DNA of 64,000 nt. Source: Lepidonotus clava. Lineage: Eukaryota > Annelida > Polychaeta > Phyllodocida > Polynoidae. Location of the stretch: assembly GCA_936440205.1 (NCBI GenBank), contig OW387134.1:20190908-20254907 (forward strand), read 5' to 3'. Within the stretch, counting starts at the first letter, position 1; each line of letters begins with the position of its first letter. Positions 12,032-23,265 of this stretch are shown here, piece after piece. Made by a program: the position numbers and the translations under genes. The notes under the pieces were generated by a model. That model saw only the letters and a program-made list of their open reading frames with translations. It ran no database searches and was not told the DNA's origin.

Positions 12032-12457
12032 TATATTATATATATATATATATATTATGCCCATGCATTTTCTCTGATTGCATTCCCTATTTGGCCGGCT
12101 GATAGCAATATGAGCATTTTATTGCGTATAGAAATCTCCAAATAATACATTAGGCCTATATATTATCTAAATGATTGAAGAACAGTCTAAGAGATAGTAT
12201 TATTGCTGAAGATATAAGATCAGGTTCAAAAGGTTATAGTTTAATCATTGCATTACGCTGTAAATGCTCGTTAATAGTAAATATCGTTTTTCCATACAAT
12301 TTAGCTGCAAGACTTCCTGGAGTCGGATTTCCTGCCGGAACAGGTGGACTCCATCAAACAGATGGCTGACTGGGTCTCGATCCTCACCAGGATGCAGAGT
12401 AACCCCTTAGGCTGGACCATCTTTGACCAGGAGATTTACGACGGGAGGAGATCCTAA
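10012..12457 (+). CDS. Secreted ferritin, heavy-chain type (B)
   Basis: Iron-storage subunit, sister of ferritin A. Five coding exons on plus: 10012-10072, 10454-10593, 10978-11124, 11786-11908, 12305-12457. Phases 1,0,0,0 match and give 207 residues. MNSHTLLSLLSLAILGVHG is a signal peptide. The mature chain shows all ferroxidase ligands: Glu in IRLELTASY, the second Tyr of SYSYDAM, Glu-Glu and His in DEERDH, Glu in ALERRVN, Gln in LPEQVDSI. Two cysteines (CNPLYTSTKSC) precede helix A. One donor is GTTAGT and one acceptor ends TTTAG, both acceptable. It lacks the basic Pro/Arg linker of ferritin A. All four intron positions and phases equal those of ferritin A, so the pair arose by an old inverted duplication. 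A short 3' untranslated region ends near AATAAA at 12561. Confidence 0.96.
12001..12056. repeat. AT dinucleotide microsatellite
   Basis: Nearly uninterrupted TA repeats with two breaks, inside the fourth intron of ferritin B. Likely polymorphic in length. Confidence 0.9.
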
Positions 12458-12560
12458 AGAATACGGCATTAGGTCTTTAATATAATATACATTTCTTAGG
12501 CTAATTTGGTCAATTTAGCAGTCGTGCAATTATCACTTGTGATTTTCACTGAGAATGACT

Positions 12561-12566
12561 AATAAA
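12561..12566 (+). terminator. Polyadenylation signal of ferritin B
   Basis: AATAAA 104 bases after the ferritin B stop codon. Placement is typical; use was not tested. Confidence 0.6.
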
Positions 12567-13559
12567 ACATATCATATTTTCATATTTTGTAAGAATGTTA
12601 GGTAATGATTTTTCTTCTACAACAACGTACATGGACCATTGATCTCATCATCGTACGTTTCAACGAGTAGATTTTTTAAATACAAAATATTAAGAAAGTC
12701 ACATAAAAATTTGAAATAAAACGTTACAATAAAAAATGAAATATGAATAATTTTTGTTTCTCTGCAACATCAAATTTACAGAATTACAAAATTACACTGT
12801 TACACCCTTACCTGTAAAATTGAAATATGACATTATGTACTGACGCGGGTGGCCAGTCCATCCATGTTTGTTAGGCATCATAGCGTGAGCTTTAGTTAGC
12901 GCACATGCTAGCCGTATTTCACTTTGTCAGTAGTGAAATGAGGGAGGAGTCATAGTGTGACATACCATACTAAAAGAGCGTGTTGTGCTCTCAGTCAGTC
13001 AGAGTTTGCTGAAACGCTGTGTGAGTAACCATCATGGAAAGGTTGGGTCTTTAACCCTTTCACTGCTAAATATGTCATTCTATAGTTAATAATTACTGAG
13101 ATATTGCCCCAAATATGAGAAATAGTCTAGAAATTGTCTAAAACTCAAATTTTCTCTAGATTCTTCTGGAAGATTAAATTTTTACGTAATTCCGATAAAA
13201 ACATTCCAAATGTTGACACTGTGCCAAGTGGGCAATATTGCCTTTGTTGACAATATCTGCACTATATTCTATTTGTGGGTTTCCATGGCAACCAACATTT
13301 GGTAAAATATAAATTCTAAATATTTCAAAGAGAACATAACAAAATAATCTTGTTTCCACAAAACGCAGTTTGCAATTATCATGAATGAAGCCAAAGTTAT
13401 GACTTTTTCAAAATTAAATAATTTTCCACAAATTAACATTTTTACACAATTTTGTAAAGTTCTGGCAAATTCTAATACATGTATATCACTGAGGGTTCGT
13501 CCAATTAGAATTCTATCATTTTCTCATGAACCGACGCTAGAATATTCAAATGCTCATAT

Positions 13560-14178
13560 TGAACTATTGTTAATGTTTGATTTAAGACTGCGTCAGATTC
13601 GTGTATATCCAAGTCTTCGTAAGTTGCTTTCCAGAATGTCTGAGTAATTCAGACCGCGTTTAAAGTTTGTCCATTCACTTCCCAATAGTTCAAAAGAAAT
13701 GAACGATGAGGGAACTTCTTAATATGAAAGGGTTTTTATTCAATAAACATCTCATCCCGAGTCAAAGCCACCATGTATAAGTCTTCATCAGTCCACCTCC
13801 CATCTCCTATCAGCAATCAACCACATTTAGAACACGAGTTGCTCCAACGCCTTCTAGACCATTCTAGCATTTAGCTCTAACACAATCCTATGTCCGAGGT
13901 AGTGGGTATTGGTAAACTCCAGTCTGTTACATGGAGTCGATGTACTTACTCCAGGTATAACTCCTTGGTTAAACATGTTTCTTCTAACCAACTAACTCAC
14001 TAACTTTTCACTAACTGCTCGCTCCCTACCTTGCAGCGCCTTTTATACTGGTTAACAGGTGGCGCTAGGAGCGTAAGATATTTCTCCTAGGAGTAGACTA
14101 GAAGTAGACTTGCTAAGCCTGATCCTTGTTGGATCATATATTATGACAATGTATAAAAAGTACTAAGCCATTAGTACA
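13560..14178 (-). repeat. 3' LTR of the Gypsy element
   Basis: 619 bp, with TG...CA ends in both readings. It appears identical to the copy at 32801-33419. In element orientation it starts TGTACTAATGG and ends CAATAGTTCA. Confidence 0.93.
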
Positions 14179-15419
14179 TTCGACGGCGGTCAGGTGTTTG
14201 AGTTTAAGGAGGTGGACGACATAGCTCAAACCAAATGAATATAATGAGCTCCCAATTTTGATGATTGGATATATTTGTTAAACCATGGTGGGGTGGCCTT
14301 GACTCTCGTGGTACATTCAACACAGTATCAATAGATTTGTAGATCCGGTTTCAACACAAATTCACAGTGAAATTATTCATTGAGTTGATGTCCACATTTT
14401 GAAGCTCAAAGTTAGCAGAATTCGTTCATAAAATGACAAGGTAAGTGTTAAAATTTGATAACATGATTATTTAGATAACAACGTAGATGATGACATAATC
14501 ATGGTTACAAAATGACAAAGTCAACCGTAGAGAATGAAGTATTCGTCATTTTTAGGTATTCACTTAGTACGTGCCTTGTACATTAAAGTCAGTTCTCAGC
14601 ATTGTTAGCTGATTTTAAGATTCAAAGATTGCGACACCCGTGCATAAGGTGACAAATTCAGTTTTGACTTAGTACGCGCGTGTACAGTTTCTGATATTTA
14701 TGATTTGTAACACAAGTCAACAGAACTCAACATATATACAGTGTAGGGTTGTCTTAAACTTCTAAGAGTAACAAGTGTACATCAAATCCAATTTCAGAAC
14801 AAATTAACACAACATAAGTCAATTCAGAGAATTCGGACATTTTGAACGAACGACTTTCATGATACAATGCGTGTTGAATTTCAATCAAATTTCAACCAGA
14901 ACAACATTAGTTACAATAAATACAAGGTCTCTGTATCAGGTTTAGTAATACCGAGCAGTTGGAACCAGAAAATACCTCCATTCCTGTCACGCGTCCGCCA
15001 GCTATACTTAGTACACGTGTACTTAGCGGGACGCTTGACTGGAGTTCCCCCCCAAGGTTTGACCTCGATTTGGATCCTTCGGGCGCGAAGCGCCCGGATG
15101 GCAAATTTCTGCTTCGATCAAACTTTCAAGTTTGATTGTTCGACCTGATATTTTGGGCCGATATGAATTAATTCTGGCGCTTGATTATGTTGGTTGGGGA
15201 CCTAAACTTTAGTTTAGCACAGATTTTATACGAAATTATACGATGCTTTGATCATGCTAGCCGATTTCAGAATTTGGATCTTTTGGATCAAAAAGGGGTT
15301 TTCCAAATTAGCCTCGTTTTGACGTCATTTTAATCAGTGTCGCTCATCTTTTTGGTCGGAGAGGACGTATTTTTCACTTTGTCTCGCTTTTTTTTTATCT
15401 TTTTCACTCTCTTTTAACA
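14179..15419. other. Element-internal DNA next to the 3' LTR
   Basis: AT-rich sequence with no recognisable frame. It begins with TCGACGGCGGTCAGG beside the LTR; the core CGACGGCGGTCA recurs at 18830 and 18880. A T-rich run (15365-15416) precedes the plus-strand ORF. Confidence 0.5.
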
Positions 15420-16070
15420 ATGGCCCGGGTCGCAGTTTTCTGCAGTCAAAGGGAGAGCGGGATCGAGGATTACAACGACCTGATCGTCGGGGATACAGCC
15501 CACAGTGTGACCGTGGTGGAGTGCGTAGACGCCGGGACTGCCGATTTAGCCGGGGCGGCTTTCGCGCACCATAGCGTGTGGCCCGACGACCTGTTAGTGG
15601 TCGTGGTCAATCTCCTGGACATTTTACGATGGGACGCGGAGCTGGAGTTATACATTCCCCTCTTCTCCTCCACTACGGCCGCGGTGACCTTTTACGGGGA
15701 AACGCTTAACAGGGCCTTTCTTAACCTGCGTAGTCACCCAGCCCCCGCCACCGTGATGTTTACCACCGTGACGGGCATCAACACGGAGTCTTGGGATCTG
15801 ACGTGCGAGGACGCGCATTTCCAACGATGGATGAACCACCTGGTGCCCCGGGTCAACCGGGAGGTTCGCCATGCCAACCGCTGGTTTGGCGTTCCAACAG
15901 CCGACCTGGGTCATCGCCTCCACATCACGCGTCAGACTGCAGACGGGGCCTTCACCGTCCACGACTACCGAGAGTTCGTGGACGGTTTCATGCCGACCCA
16001 CCGACAGCTTCGACGGTGGGCTCGCGCCCTGGGCCGGCTCCTTCGCCAGCTCCCAATAGCTCCCCTCTAG
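15420..16070 (+). CDS. Antisense ORF, SGNH-hydrolase-like fold suspected
   Basis: A 216-codon frame on the strand opposite to gag, pol and env, between env and the 3' LTR. It has a good start context (ACAATGG). It is clearly GC-rich, unlike the AT-rich DNA around it, which favours real coding. The middle PDDLLVVVVNLLDILRWD and the C-terminal half (Q..MNHLV..VNREV..AN..FGVPTADL, then FTVHDYREFVDGFMPT, then RRWARALGRL) follow the layout of SGNH/GDSL-hydrolase-like proteins that I recall beside retroelements in molluscs and brachiopods. In those the last block usually reads DG.HPS. The catalytic-type residues are not all evident, so a non-enzymatic or diverged role is possible. The family call is inference. 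Confidence 0.55.
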   Translation: MARVAVFCSQRESGIEDYNDLIVGDTAHSVTVVECVDAGTADLAGAAFAHHSVWPDDLLVVVVNLLDILRWDAELELYIPLFSSTTAAVTFYGETLNRAFLNLRSHPAPATVMFTTVTGINTESWDLTCEDAHFQRWMNHLVPRVNREVRHANRWFGVPTADLGHRLHITRQTADGAFTVHDYREFVDGFMPTHRQLRRWARALGRLLRQLPIAPL

Positions 16071-19000
16071 ACCACCCCCTTCTCCCCTGTACATACCGAT
16101 TTCCTGCGGTGATTAGTGGGTCTTAATTCCCGGTTAGTGATTGAGCCATAAACATTATTTTTAACAATCATCAAGTGTTCATCGGATCCAATTCCCGGCC
16201 AGTGATCGGACCACCAAGGACTAGATGTTTTTCTTTGTGGCTGTTTTTGCCGGACTGTTCGGGGCGACTCGTCGGAGCCGTTTGGGGTTTCTTCTGCCGT
16301 TGCCGGGCGTCGTCCCCCTCGTCTCCTCGCCCGCCACCGGGTGCCCTCCCCTCGTCGTGTTGGTCCAAGCCTCGACCGCTCCGAGACCGGGTAAGTTGTA
16401 TCTTCCTTTTCCCACCGTTTCTTGCATGTTAGGCAGGCTACTAATCGTAGATTTTAAGGAGATTGTTGGCCAAATTCTTCTTGGTGGTTCTCAGCTCGCC
16501 CTCACGTGGTTGTATTCCGGAAGCTGATGTCACTCCCGGAACCAGAAACTGTGTTTCGCTGGTAATTTTAGTAACGGGTAGCGTGGGTGGCCACCTAGTG
16601 TTTACTTTTGGTTCCAAGATGGTGGGCGCGGGCCGAGAGTCAGGATCTTTCGTACTAAACTTATTATCTTTTCCAGGTCCTGCGGTATGTTAGGGTGATG
16701 TAACTGAAGCAATGTGACACGGTTGGCACTGAAAAGCGTCAGGCTATATAATTTTAGTGGGAGGGATTGCTTAGGCGAACATGATCAAACATTTTACTTC
16801 GCGCGTGGTTGGGCGATAATAGGAGGTTTTCCTAACTAGTGGTTTGTTGACATTACCGATTTAAATAGGCGTTTTGGAGTGTGGGTGATTTGTACCGTAT
16901 TGGTATTATGGTATTATTTGATACTATTAACTGTTGGTGACCAAGTATTTTGGTCCAGATTGTCCAGCATTAGATTGGCTGTGACAGAATTCTTTGATGA
17001 GTTGTCCCCCTTACAGAGTACTGGAAAGATTGACGTGTCGGCCACGTAAGGCGACACCACAGGTGGAGCCGTCCAACGAGCTGTTGGCGACTCCAAGGTA
17101 AGTTTGAGATGTAGTGGTGAAGGCCACAGATACCCATCCCATGTTTTAGTCTAACAGCAAGACTTCGTCAGTGTCATTGTGTTAGAATAAGTGTTAGAGT
17201 GAGTATTATTGTCAAAGTCGTCTCGAAGAGGAAAAAATACTACTGTGAGGAGACCGAGATGAAGTCTCTAAGACACTGAATGAACTCCCAGATGAAGATT
17301 CTGTATGAATATAATGAAAGAAGGAATGGTATTCTTATTAAGAGCTAGAAAGGCACCAACACCACAAAGATTATCAAGCGTCCCAAGCAGAGATACATGT
17401 GTGTACACCGTGGGAGTTCGTACATTCATAGATCAGGCCTTAGTAGGCGCCGTTCCATTGAACGCAGAAGCCACGCTTATCAGTGCCCGAGATTGCCAAA
17501 CATCTCAGACAGTGATATCCTTGTGATGAATGAGTGGGAGCCTATGCTCACAGGTCGAGACTGAGCCGTCACAAGAACATCCACCTACAAAGGTTTCATG
17601 AGTGCCCGAGAGGTGATGCAAAACTGTCCCGCTCAGATTCCCTAACCGACCTCATGGGGAGATAAGAATAATGATAGGAATTGGATCCCTGATGATTTAC
17701 CTTAAGAGGTCACAAGGTTCAATACTCTTGATAACACTCTTTCTGTACAGTGTGGTAGAATAATTACCCAACACACTCCAAAGATTTATACGCAAACAAG
17801 TTAACACCCCCTTCAAGGGCGACACCTGTTCTAACATATTTGACTCCATTTTGTGAAGTATCCGCTCTAAAACCCCAGTTTTGTTCTTATTGATTGATTT
17901 TGTTACGACAAAATCCCTTCTCTTTCTGCTAGTTATAGGTGGTAACTCGGCGTTCACCCCCTACATTCAGCCTGGGGTCTGAAGACCGAGTTCCACTTTA
18001 TATTGGGTAGCGGCGCCCTTCTGATAATGCAAACGGGTGCGCCACCAACTCCAAACAGTTCACTGAATAATTATTATACCTATGTTACCAGTAACATCTC
18101 ATTGTCTACCGTATACACTACATTATATGGAAAAACCACATGACTAGCGGTGGGGTAGCGTTTTCATTCCGTGAGGTATAAATGTCATTAAAGGACATTA
18201 AGTATTAACTGTACAAGGGAGGTCGAGATTATTCGTTCCTTGCTTAGTTATCACTAGAGGATCGGGTCTCAGATTCAGGTTCATTTCTGATCTGATTCCC
18301 GGTCCTTATTAGTTACACGTGGTTTGTCGGTACTTTCCCATTCATAGGACCAGAATGGGTAGCACCGAGTTTCCATTGCTATAATTGGGAGCAGACTGCA
18401 TATATATATTTTTTTTTTTTTTTAATATGCAGCCTACACCCCCTTTAAATTATAGAGATGTGTAATTGCATCTCCTTAGATCACTTACTTCCAGACAGCA
18501 CCTAGTAAGTCGGGCCTTTACCGAAGTACAGTACAAGGTTAAACCCGTTTTCTTGTTCAGGTCTATGCCCGTTTCTCTTGTGGAGAGTCAAGACTACTCC
18601 TGAAAAGACTCCGCCCCCAGCTTATCCTAACTATGCGCATGCCGGGCAGGGATAGGTAGTGCTAAAGACAGAGTTAGAATTTTTTATCTCCTTTCTAATA
18701 GATTGGGTAATCCTATTAGCTTTGGGTGTCAACCAAGTTTATTGTAGCTTGTTCATCAGGGAATCAGTAATCCATGTCCCCCCTCTTCAGCTCAACTGTT
18801 GAGCGGAGACCTGGATACTTTTAGCGCCACGACGGCGGTCAAGACTAATTTTCATTTATTTATTTTATTTTATTTTCCTCGACGGCGGTCAGCTCTGAAG
18901 CCGCTCATTTCCTTTATTAATTTTAATTATTTCTAATTTTTACCCGGGTCGAAACTTGACTTCTTGCCGTTTTTTGTCTCTGTCCCGATTAAAACTGGTC

Positions 19001-20357
19001 TAAAAGTAGTCTAAATAATTTGGTCTTGAATTATGGGCAGTTGTACATATACTAGTTGTCGTTGGATCCTGACTTTTATGTTAAAGTCAGGATCCTTTGA
19101 CCTAAGACATACGGTGATTCAGTGGTCATTTACACATAACCAAGACGACGGGGCTATTAATAAGGACAGCACCTCGCTCCACCGCCTTGTGAGTTTTCGC
19201 TACAGCTTCTCCCCCCCAGGGATAGCTTGTCCCGTCTGAGGGAGTCGCGATATAGTGAGAGAGAGCCGAGCACCCTGTGAATGTCACCAATTCGCTGTTG
19301 TCCCGTAACTACATTTCCTTGTGACCTCCGTTATAGCTCCCAAATATAGCACGCCTTGTCAGGATTTGCACATATCCTTGCCGCTGCAGCGTGTCTATGC
19401 CAGGAGCAAACGAGCCACGTATAAGGTACTCTTGTGTGCTGTCACAGAGCGTCCCCCCTGAGAATGTTACTAATTATTCTGCGTTCTTATTATATTTTGC
19501 CCAAAATTCCCTGAGGAAGAACTCTTAGTTACACAAATATTGGTTTGCTTTATATATTAGTTTTTAGGTAAATTTCTTTCTACTCGTCGATTTTTTTTGT
19601 GATGAAGGGACCGCTTGTCAGGAGCCAATCCACCCGGGGCATAGTGACTGCCATGGTCGGGCGTCCACCCCAGTGCCCTTCGCAGCGTCGGTGACGCGTA
19701 ACCCCAACGTCCTGCCTCCTGTCAGGCACCACTGACACCAGGCCTGTGGGCAGGCTCCTGCTGCTTGTGCAACCCCCTCATCTTTGAGAAGAGTATATAT
19801 GTAAGCATGCTAAAGAATAGACAGTGGCGTTCCCCAAGTGGCTCCTGTACTGCAGCCCGATCCTAGCAGTAACAACAGCACAGGGGTCAGGTGTGGATGG
19901 TACTTGCTTGGGGAAGTTCACTTCGCTCGTTGGGAGCATTGGTCCCGTTGAGCGCTCTTAGGTTTTATACAGAATTTTGAGTTTTTCTTTTAAAATGCTA
20001 AAATTTTGCGACACTAGGATCGGTTCCAAATGGTTCCCTACTTTTAAAAGAGTTGCCAAATCAATAACAATTAGAGTGTTGAGCTAGGCTACCGGGCATG
20101 GGACACTCGACTTGAGAGAAATTTAGATAACCCATGGGTCCATAGAGAGACGGTTGGACCAGCCTACCCGAGCTAAGTTTTTCCTGACTGGTGAATCCTT
20201 ATTGCTCAGGCTAGTCAGCAGAACCCTACCTACCCAAACAGGTATTGTCCAGCGAACTTCCTGTAACATTTTAGTTTTCGTATTCGTACCTCTGTGTTAT
20301 TAATTCACCAATTTTACCTGTACAGTACTAGGTCAGGTTTTACCACTCGTTACATTG
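16071..20357. other. Long element-internal region without clear genes
   Basis: 4.3 kb between the antisense ORF and env. Short GC-rich frames on plus (16175-16527) start with a hydrophobic stretch and meet a GTAAGT at 16389, but show no known domain. Two related 19-20 bp pieces, AATTCCCGG(T/C)(T/C)AGTGAT(T/C)G, lie at about 16127 and 16190. A hairpin CTGCATATAT / ATATGCAG flanks a T run near 18398-18430. I see no host gene here. Confidence 0.5.
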
Positions 20358-23117
20358 TCATATGATAACTTCATAAACCGTTCCTGGATTTATTTCGGAT
20401 GTCCCTGGCCTTATTGTCTTTCGTGCAGATCCTGTTCCGGTCGCTGTAGAGGTGGGCGTGGTCGATCTAGGAGGAGCGTTAGGCATTGTTCCTTGTCCCA
20501 ACACCGGTTGAGGCCAGTCCGCTCCGACATCGGACCACCCTGCGTCGATGAGGCGAGGTACTCCCATGGGTACAGGAGTGGCTAGCCCCGAGGAATATCT
20601 CAGTAGTCTGGCCCTGGTATTGTATTTTAAGTTACTCATCATCAGACGGGCGAGTTTTTTAGATACCCTCAGGGTGTCGGGTAGTGGCACCTTAGATGGG
20701 TGCTGTCCAGGTCTAGTTGCTGCTCCCATCAGCTGCGCCCCCCAGGTTACCGTCAGAGTATACTTCAGACACAGCTGGGTCACCAGTAGATCCCTAATGA
20801 GCACATAGCCTTCAGTGTAAGTGTGGTCTGAAGGCATAGCCAGTTCGCCCAGGAAGATTGTTTCTATCATATGTGGGTTGGCAAACTGTACGTACAACCC
20901 ATCCACAGTTTTTCCTCTAATATTTCTCCACTTTCGCCACACGAGGACCACTATGGCGATGACGAGTACTGCCAGTAATATAGCAAGTACTGCCACCGCA
21001 GTGGGGTTGGCGGTCGTGTCCGGGCATCCAGTTAGTTCCTTTTCACTGCGCAGCAGCTCCTCCGGGTCCGCCGCCTCCAAGGCCATGGCCCGAGGTAAAG
21101 TCATGGTTAGTCCGGCCAGGGCAGCCTTGCCTTGGTGGTTCCGCCAGCACTTCCAGAGAACACATCCAATAATTGTCACAGCTACCACTATGCAAAAGAT
21201 GGTGAGGAGACCAAAACTGCCTCCGAAGTTGCCTATAGAGAACCACGGGGCGTGTTTTTCTACCTCATAACGGTCAGTCGCTTTCTTGATACCCTTGGCC
21301 AAGTCTTTACGGTGTTTTTGTATTCGTTTGGCCAAGGAGGTTACAGGTATTTTGGCCTTCAGGCTTTCCTCGATCTCCAGCAGGTCTTTCCTAATTGTTT
21401 CAGGGATAGGGTCTGATTCCAACATAGTGGGTTCGTTTTTGGACGTCGTGAAATTCATGTCCCACCCCTTCACCCGACTTGCTGCTTCCAACAGGTCATT
21501 ATGTGGGTACACAACCGTGGTGATCCTGGTGTGCCTGTCACAATTTCGCAAGCTATACGGTATCCATGCTCCTTGTGTTTGGAATGCACAGTCGCATTCC
21601 ACCTGAACCCTTGCATAATTTTCTATGTTTACTCCGACCGCAGGCTGGTTTCTGCAAATCATTTGGCCTCTGGTGTCGGCGCTGACCACTAGCATATCTC
21701 CGTCGTCTAGATACACTGCCATCTCTCCGAAGTCTGCTTCCAGTAGATAGTCCAGCTCACATTTTTCTTGGATCGCTAGGTCGTCGCGCCTCAGTAGCGC
21801 AGCAGTGCAGGTGTTGTCTGTAATCTTTTTCATATAAGGTAGGTCCTTACAGAGCGTGATGGTCTGTCCATAACAACCTGACCAACTGCCACTAGCCAAT
21901 GGTACGTAATACTGGCGGGACATGGACATGGCGACACTTTTGGGTAGATTAACAATTTGGAGAGCGTCCTTCTTACGTCGCCCCCTAACCGTCACCGGCA
22001 CAGGAAAAGTTAGTACTTCGTAGACTCGGAACAAATGTTCATCAGCCACCACAGGCACCCTTACATACACTATAAATTCCTGAGTGGTTTCATTGAATTT
22101 GAACGAAGGTTGACTGTTCTCGTAATAGAAGGAAGGATCTGTGAACGCGACATGGAACCTGGGGTGGATCCCCTTCAGATATCTGTTCACTTCCTGGACC
22201 GCTCCGACCATATATTGGCGGGGTACCAAGTCCATAGTCAGCTGGCCCCGCGTCAGGCGCTGTACACCTTTCCTGAACACGCGAGTTTGCTCTACCATTA
22301 GTTGAAGATACACCATTTCTCCTAACTTGTCTTCTAGAGCGACCGGTATCATATTCAGGTACAGTTCCATCCAATCCACCTTATGTTGCACTAGTTTTAA
22401 CCTTCGGCGAGTCGTGTTGTGTGCCTTATTTAGTGATCTTAGATTGTCCAGTAGGCCTATCACGACATGGTTAACCTTTTCGACAGCCTCGTCATGTTTT
22501 TCATTCATCAGAGCCAAGTCTTCGATCATTTGGTTCGAAGACTCCTGCAATACTCTAATCAATTCTCTGTTATATTTGACATCAGCCGCCAGTCCTTGAT
22601 TCCAAGAGGTTGGAAGAGGAAAGGTCGGCCACCCTGGATCGTCTAGCATTGTGGGCAACTTCTTCATTCTTTTGATCCTTCCACTAGATTTTAACTCCGA
22701 CTCTTGATTTTGAAGGTCTTGTTGAGTGTTTTTTATTAGGGAACTTAAGGTTTCATTAAGAACTTCTCGGTACCGACCCTTAAGCGCCTGTGACGTCTGA
22801 TCCATCCAACTGACCAGCGACCTGATATGGTAGCAGGCCCGATCGAGGGCGTCTCCTCCCTGTAGATATCGGTGACATACCTGGCCAAAGGTAGCTTTGT
22901 TGAAGGGGCGCCTCCTTGGAATAGTGATTAGGAAGCCCTGTCGAACGTGTGTTATATCCGCGGTGGACATTAACTTCCCTGGTTTTAACACTACTCCATA
23001 TTGTTCTAAAGCTATTACTTCAGCGTTAGGGGCTAGCCCTTCAGGTGGGCCGGAGTCGTTATGCACTCCCCTAATGCCCCCTATTATAGCTAATACTAAC
23101 AGCACCAGCCACTTCAT
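20358..23117 (-). CDS. env: Env of the Gypsy element
   Basis: A 919-residue envelope-type glycoprotein frame. It has an N-terminal signal peptide (MKWLVLLVLAIIGG), a basic cleavage-like site GRIKR near residue 150, a long helical/coiled region after it, and a Cys-rich ectodomain. Blocks such as LTFPVPV and YYVPLASGSWSGCYG recall the baculovirus-F/errantivirus envelope type. Two hydrophobic spans follow (LLTIFCIVVAVTIIGCVLW and AVLAILLAVLVIAIVVLVW), then a tail of about 170 residues. Family assignment to the F type is inference from layout. Confidence 0.8.
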   Translation of the reverse strand: MKWLVLLVLAIIGGIRGVHNDSGPPEGLAPNAEVIALEQYGVVLKPGKLMSTADITHVRQGFLITIPRRRPFNKATFGQVCHRYLQGGDALDRACYHIRSLVSWMDQTSQALKGRYREVLNETLSSLIKNTQQDLQNQESELKSSGRIKRMKKLPTMLDDPGWPTFPLPTSWNQGLAADVKYNRELIRVLQESSNQMIEDLALMNEKHDEAVEKVNHVVIGLLDNLRSLNKAHNTTRRRLKLVQHKVDWMELYLNMIPVALEDKLGEMVYLQLMVEQTRVFRKGVQRLTRGQLTMDLVPRQYMVGAVQEVNRYLKGIHPRFHVAFTDPSFYYENSQPSFKFNETTQEFIVYVRVPVVADEHLFRVYEVLTFPVPVTVRGRRKKDALQIVNLPKSVAMSMSRQYYVPLASGSWSGCYGQTITLCKDLPYMKKITDNTCTAALLRRDDLAIQEKCELDYLLEADFGEMAVYLDDGDMLVVSADTRGQMICRNQPAVGVNIENYARVQVECDCAFQTQGAWIPYSLRNCDRHTRITTVVYPHNDLLEAASRVKGWDMNFTTSKNEPTMLESDPIPETIRKDLLEIEESLKAKIPVTSLAKRIQKHRKDLAKGIKKATDRYEVEKHAPWFSIGNFGGSFGLLTIFCIVVAVTIIGCVLWKCWRNHQGKAALAGLTMTLPRAMALEAADPEELLRSEKELTGCPDTTANPTAVAVLAILLAVLVIAIVVLVWRKWRNIRGKTVDGLYVQFANPHMIETIFLGELAMPSDHTYTEGYVLIRDLLVTQLCLKYTLTVTWGAQLMGAATRPGQHPSKVPLPDTLRVSKKLARLMMSNLKYNTRARLLRYSSGLATPVPMGVPRLIDAGWSDVGADWPQPVLGQGTMPNAPPRSTTPTSTATGTGSARKTIRPGTSEINPGTVYEVII

Positions 23118-23265
23118 TGTCCTTGTTTTGGCCTTAGCGATAGTTTGAGAAAGTTAATTTTGCAGTTTATCTAAAACATGTTCACAGTAAAGTTACCTTA
23201 TTTTTCTGCGCATTACTAACATCCATGCGCCGAAAAATGCTCTCCTCTCGGGCCTCCTGGTCTGT

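Noticed and set aside
15648-16094. 148-codon minus frame opposite the antisense ORF
   Set aside because: Shadow of the GC-rich plus frame, with no family resemblance.
16175-16527. Plus frames with a hydrophobic start inside the retroelement
   Set aside because: Several frames are open only because of GC-rich sequence. No domain was recognised, so they are mentioned only within the region note.
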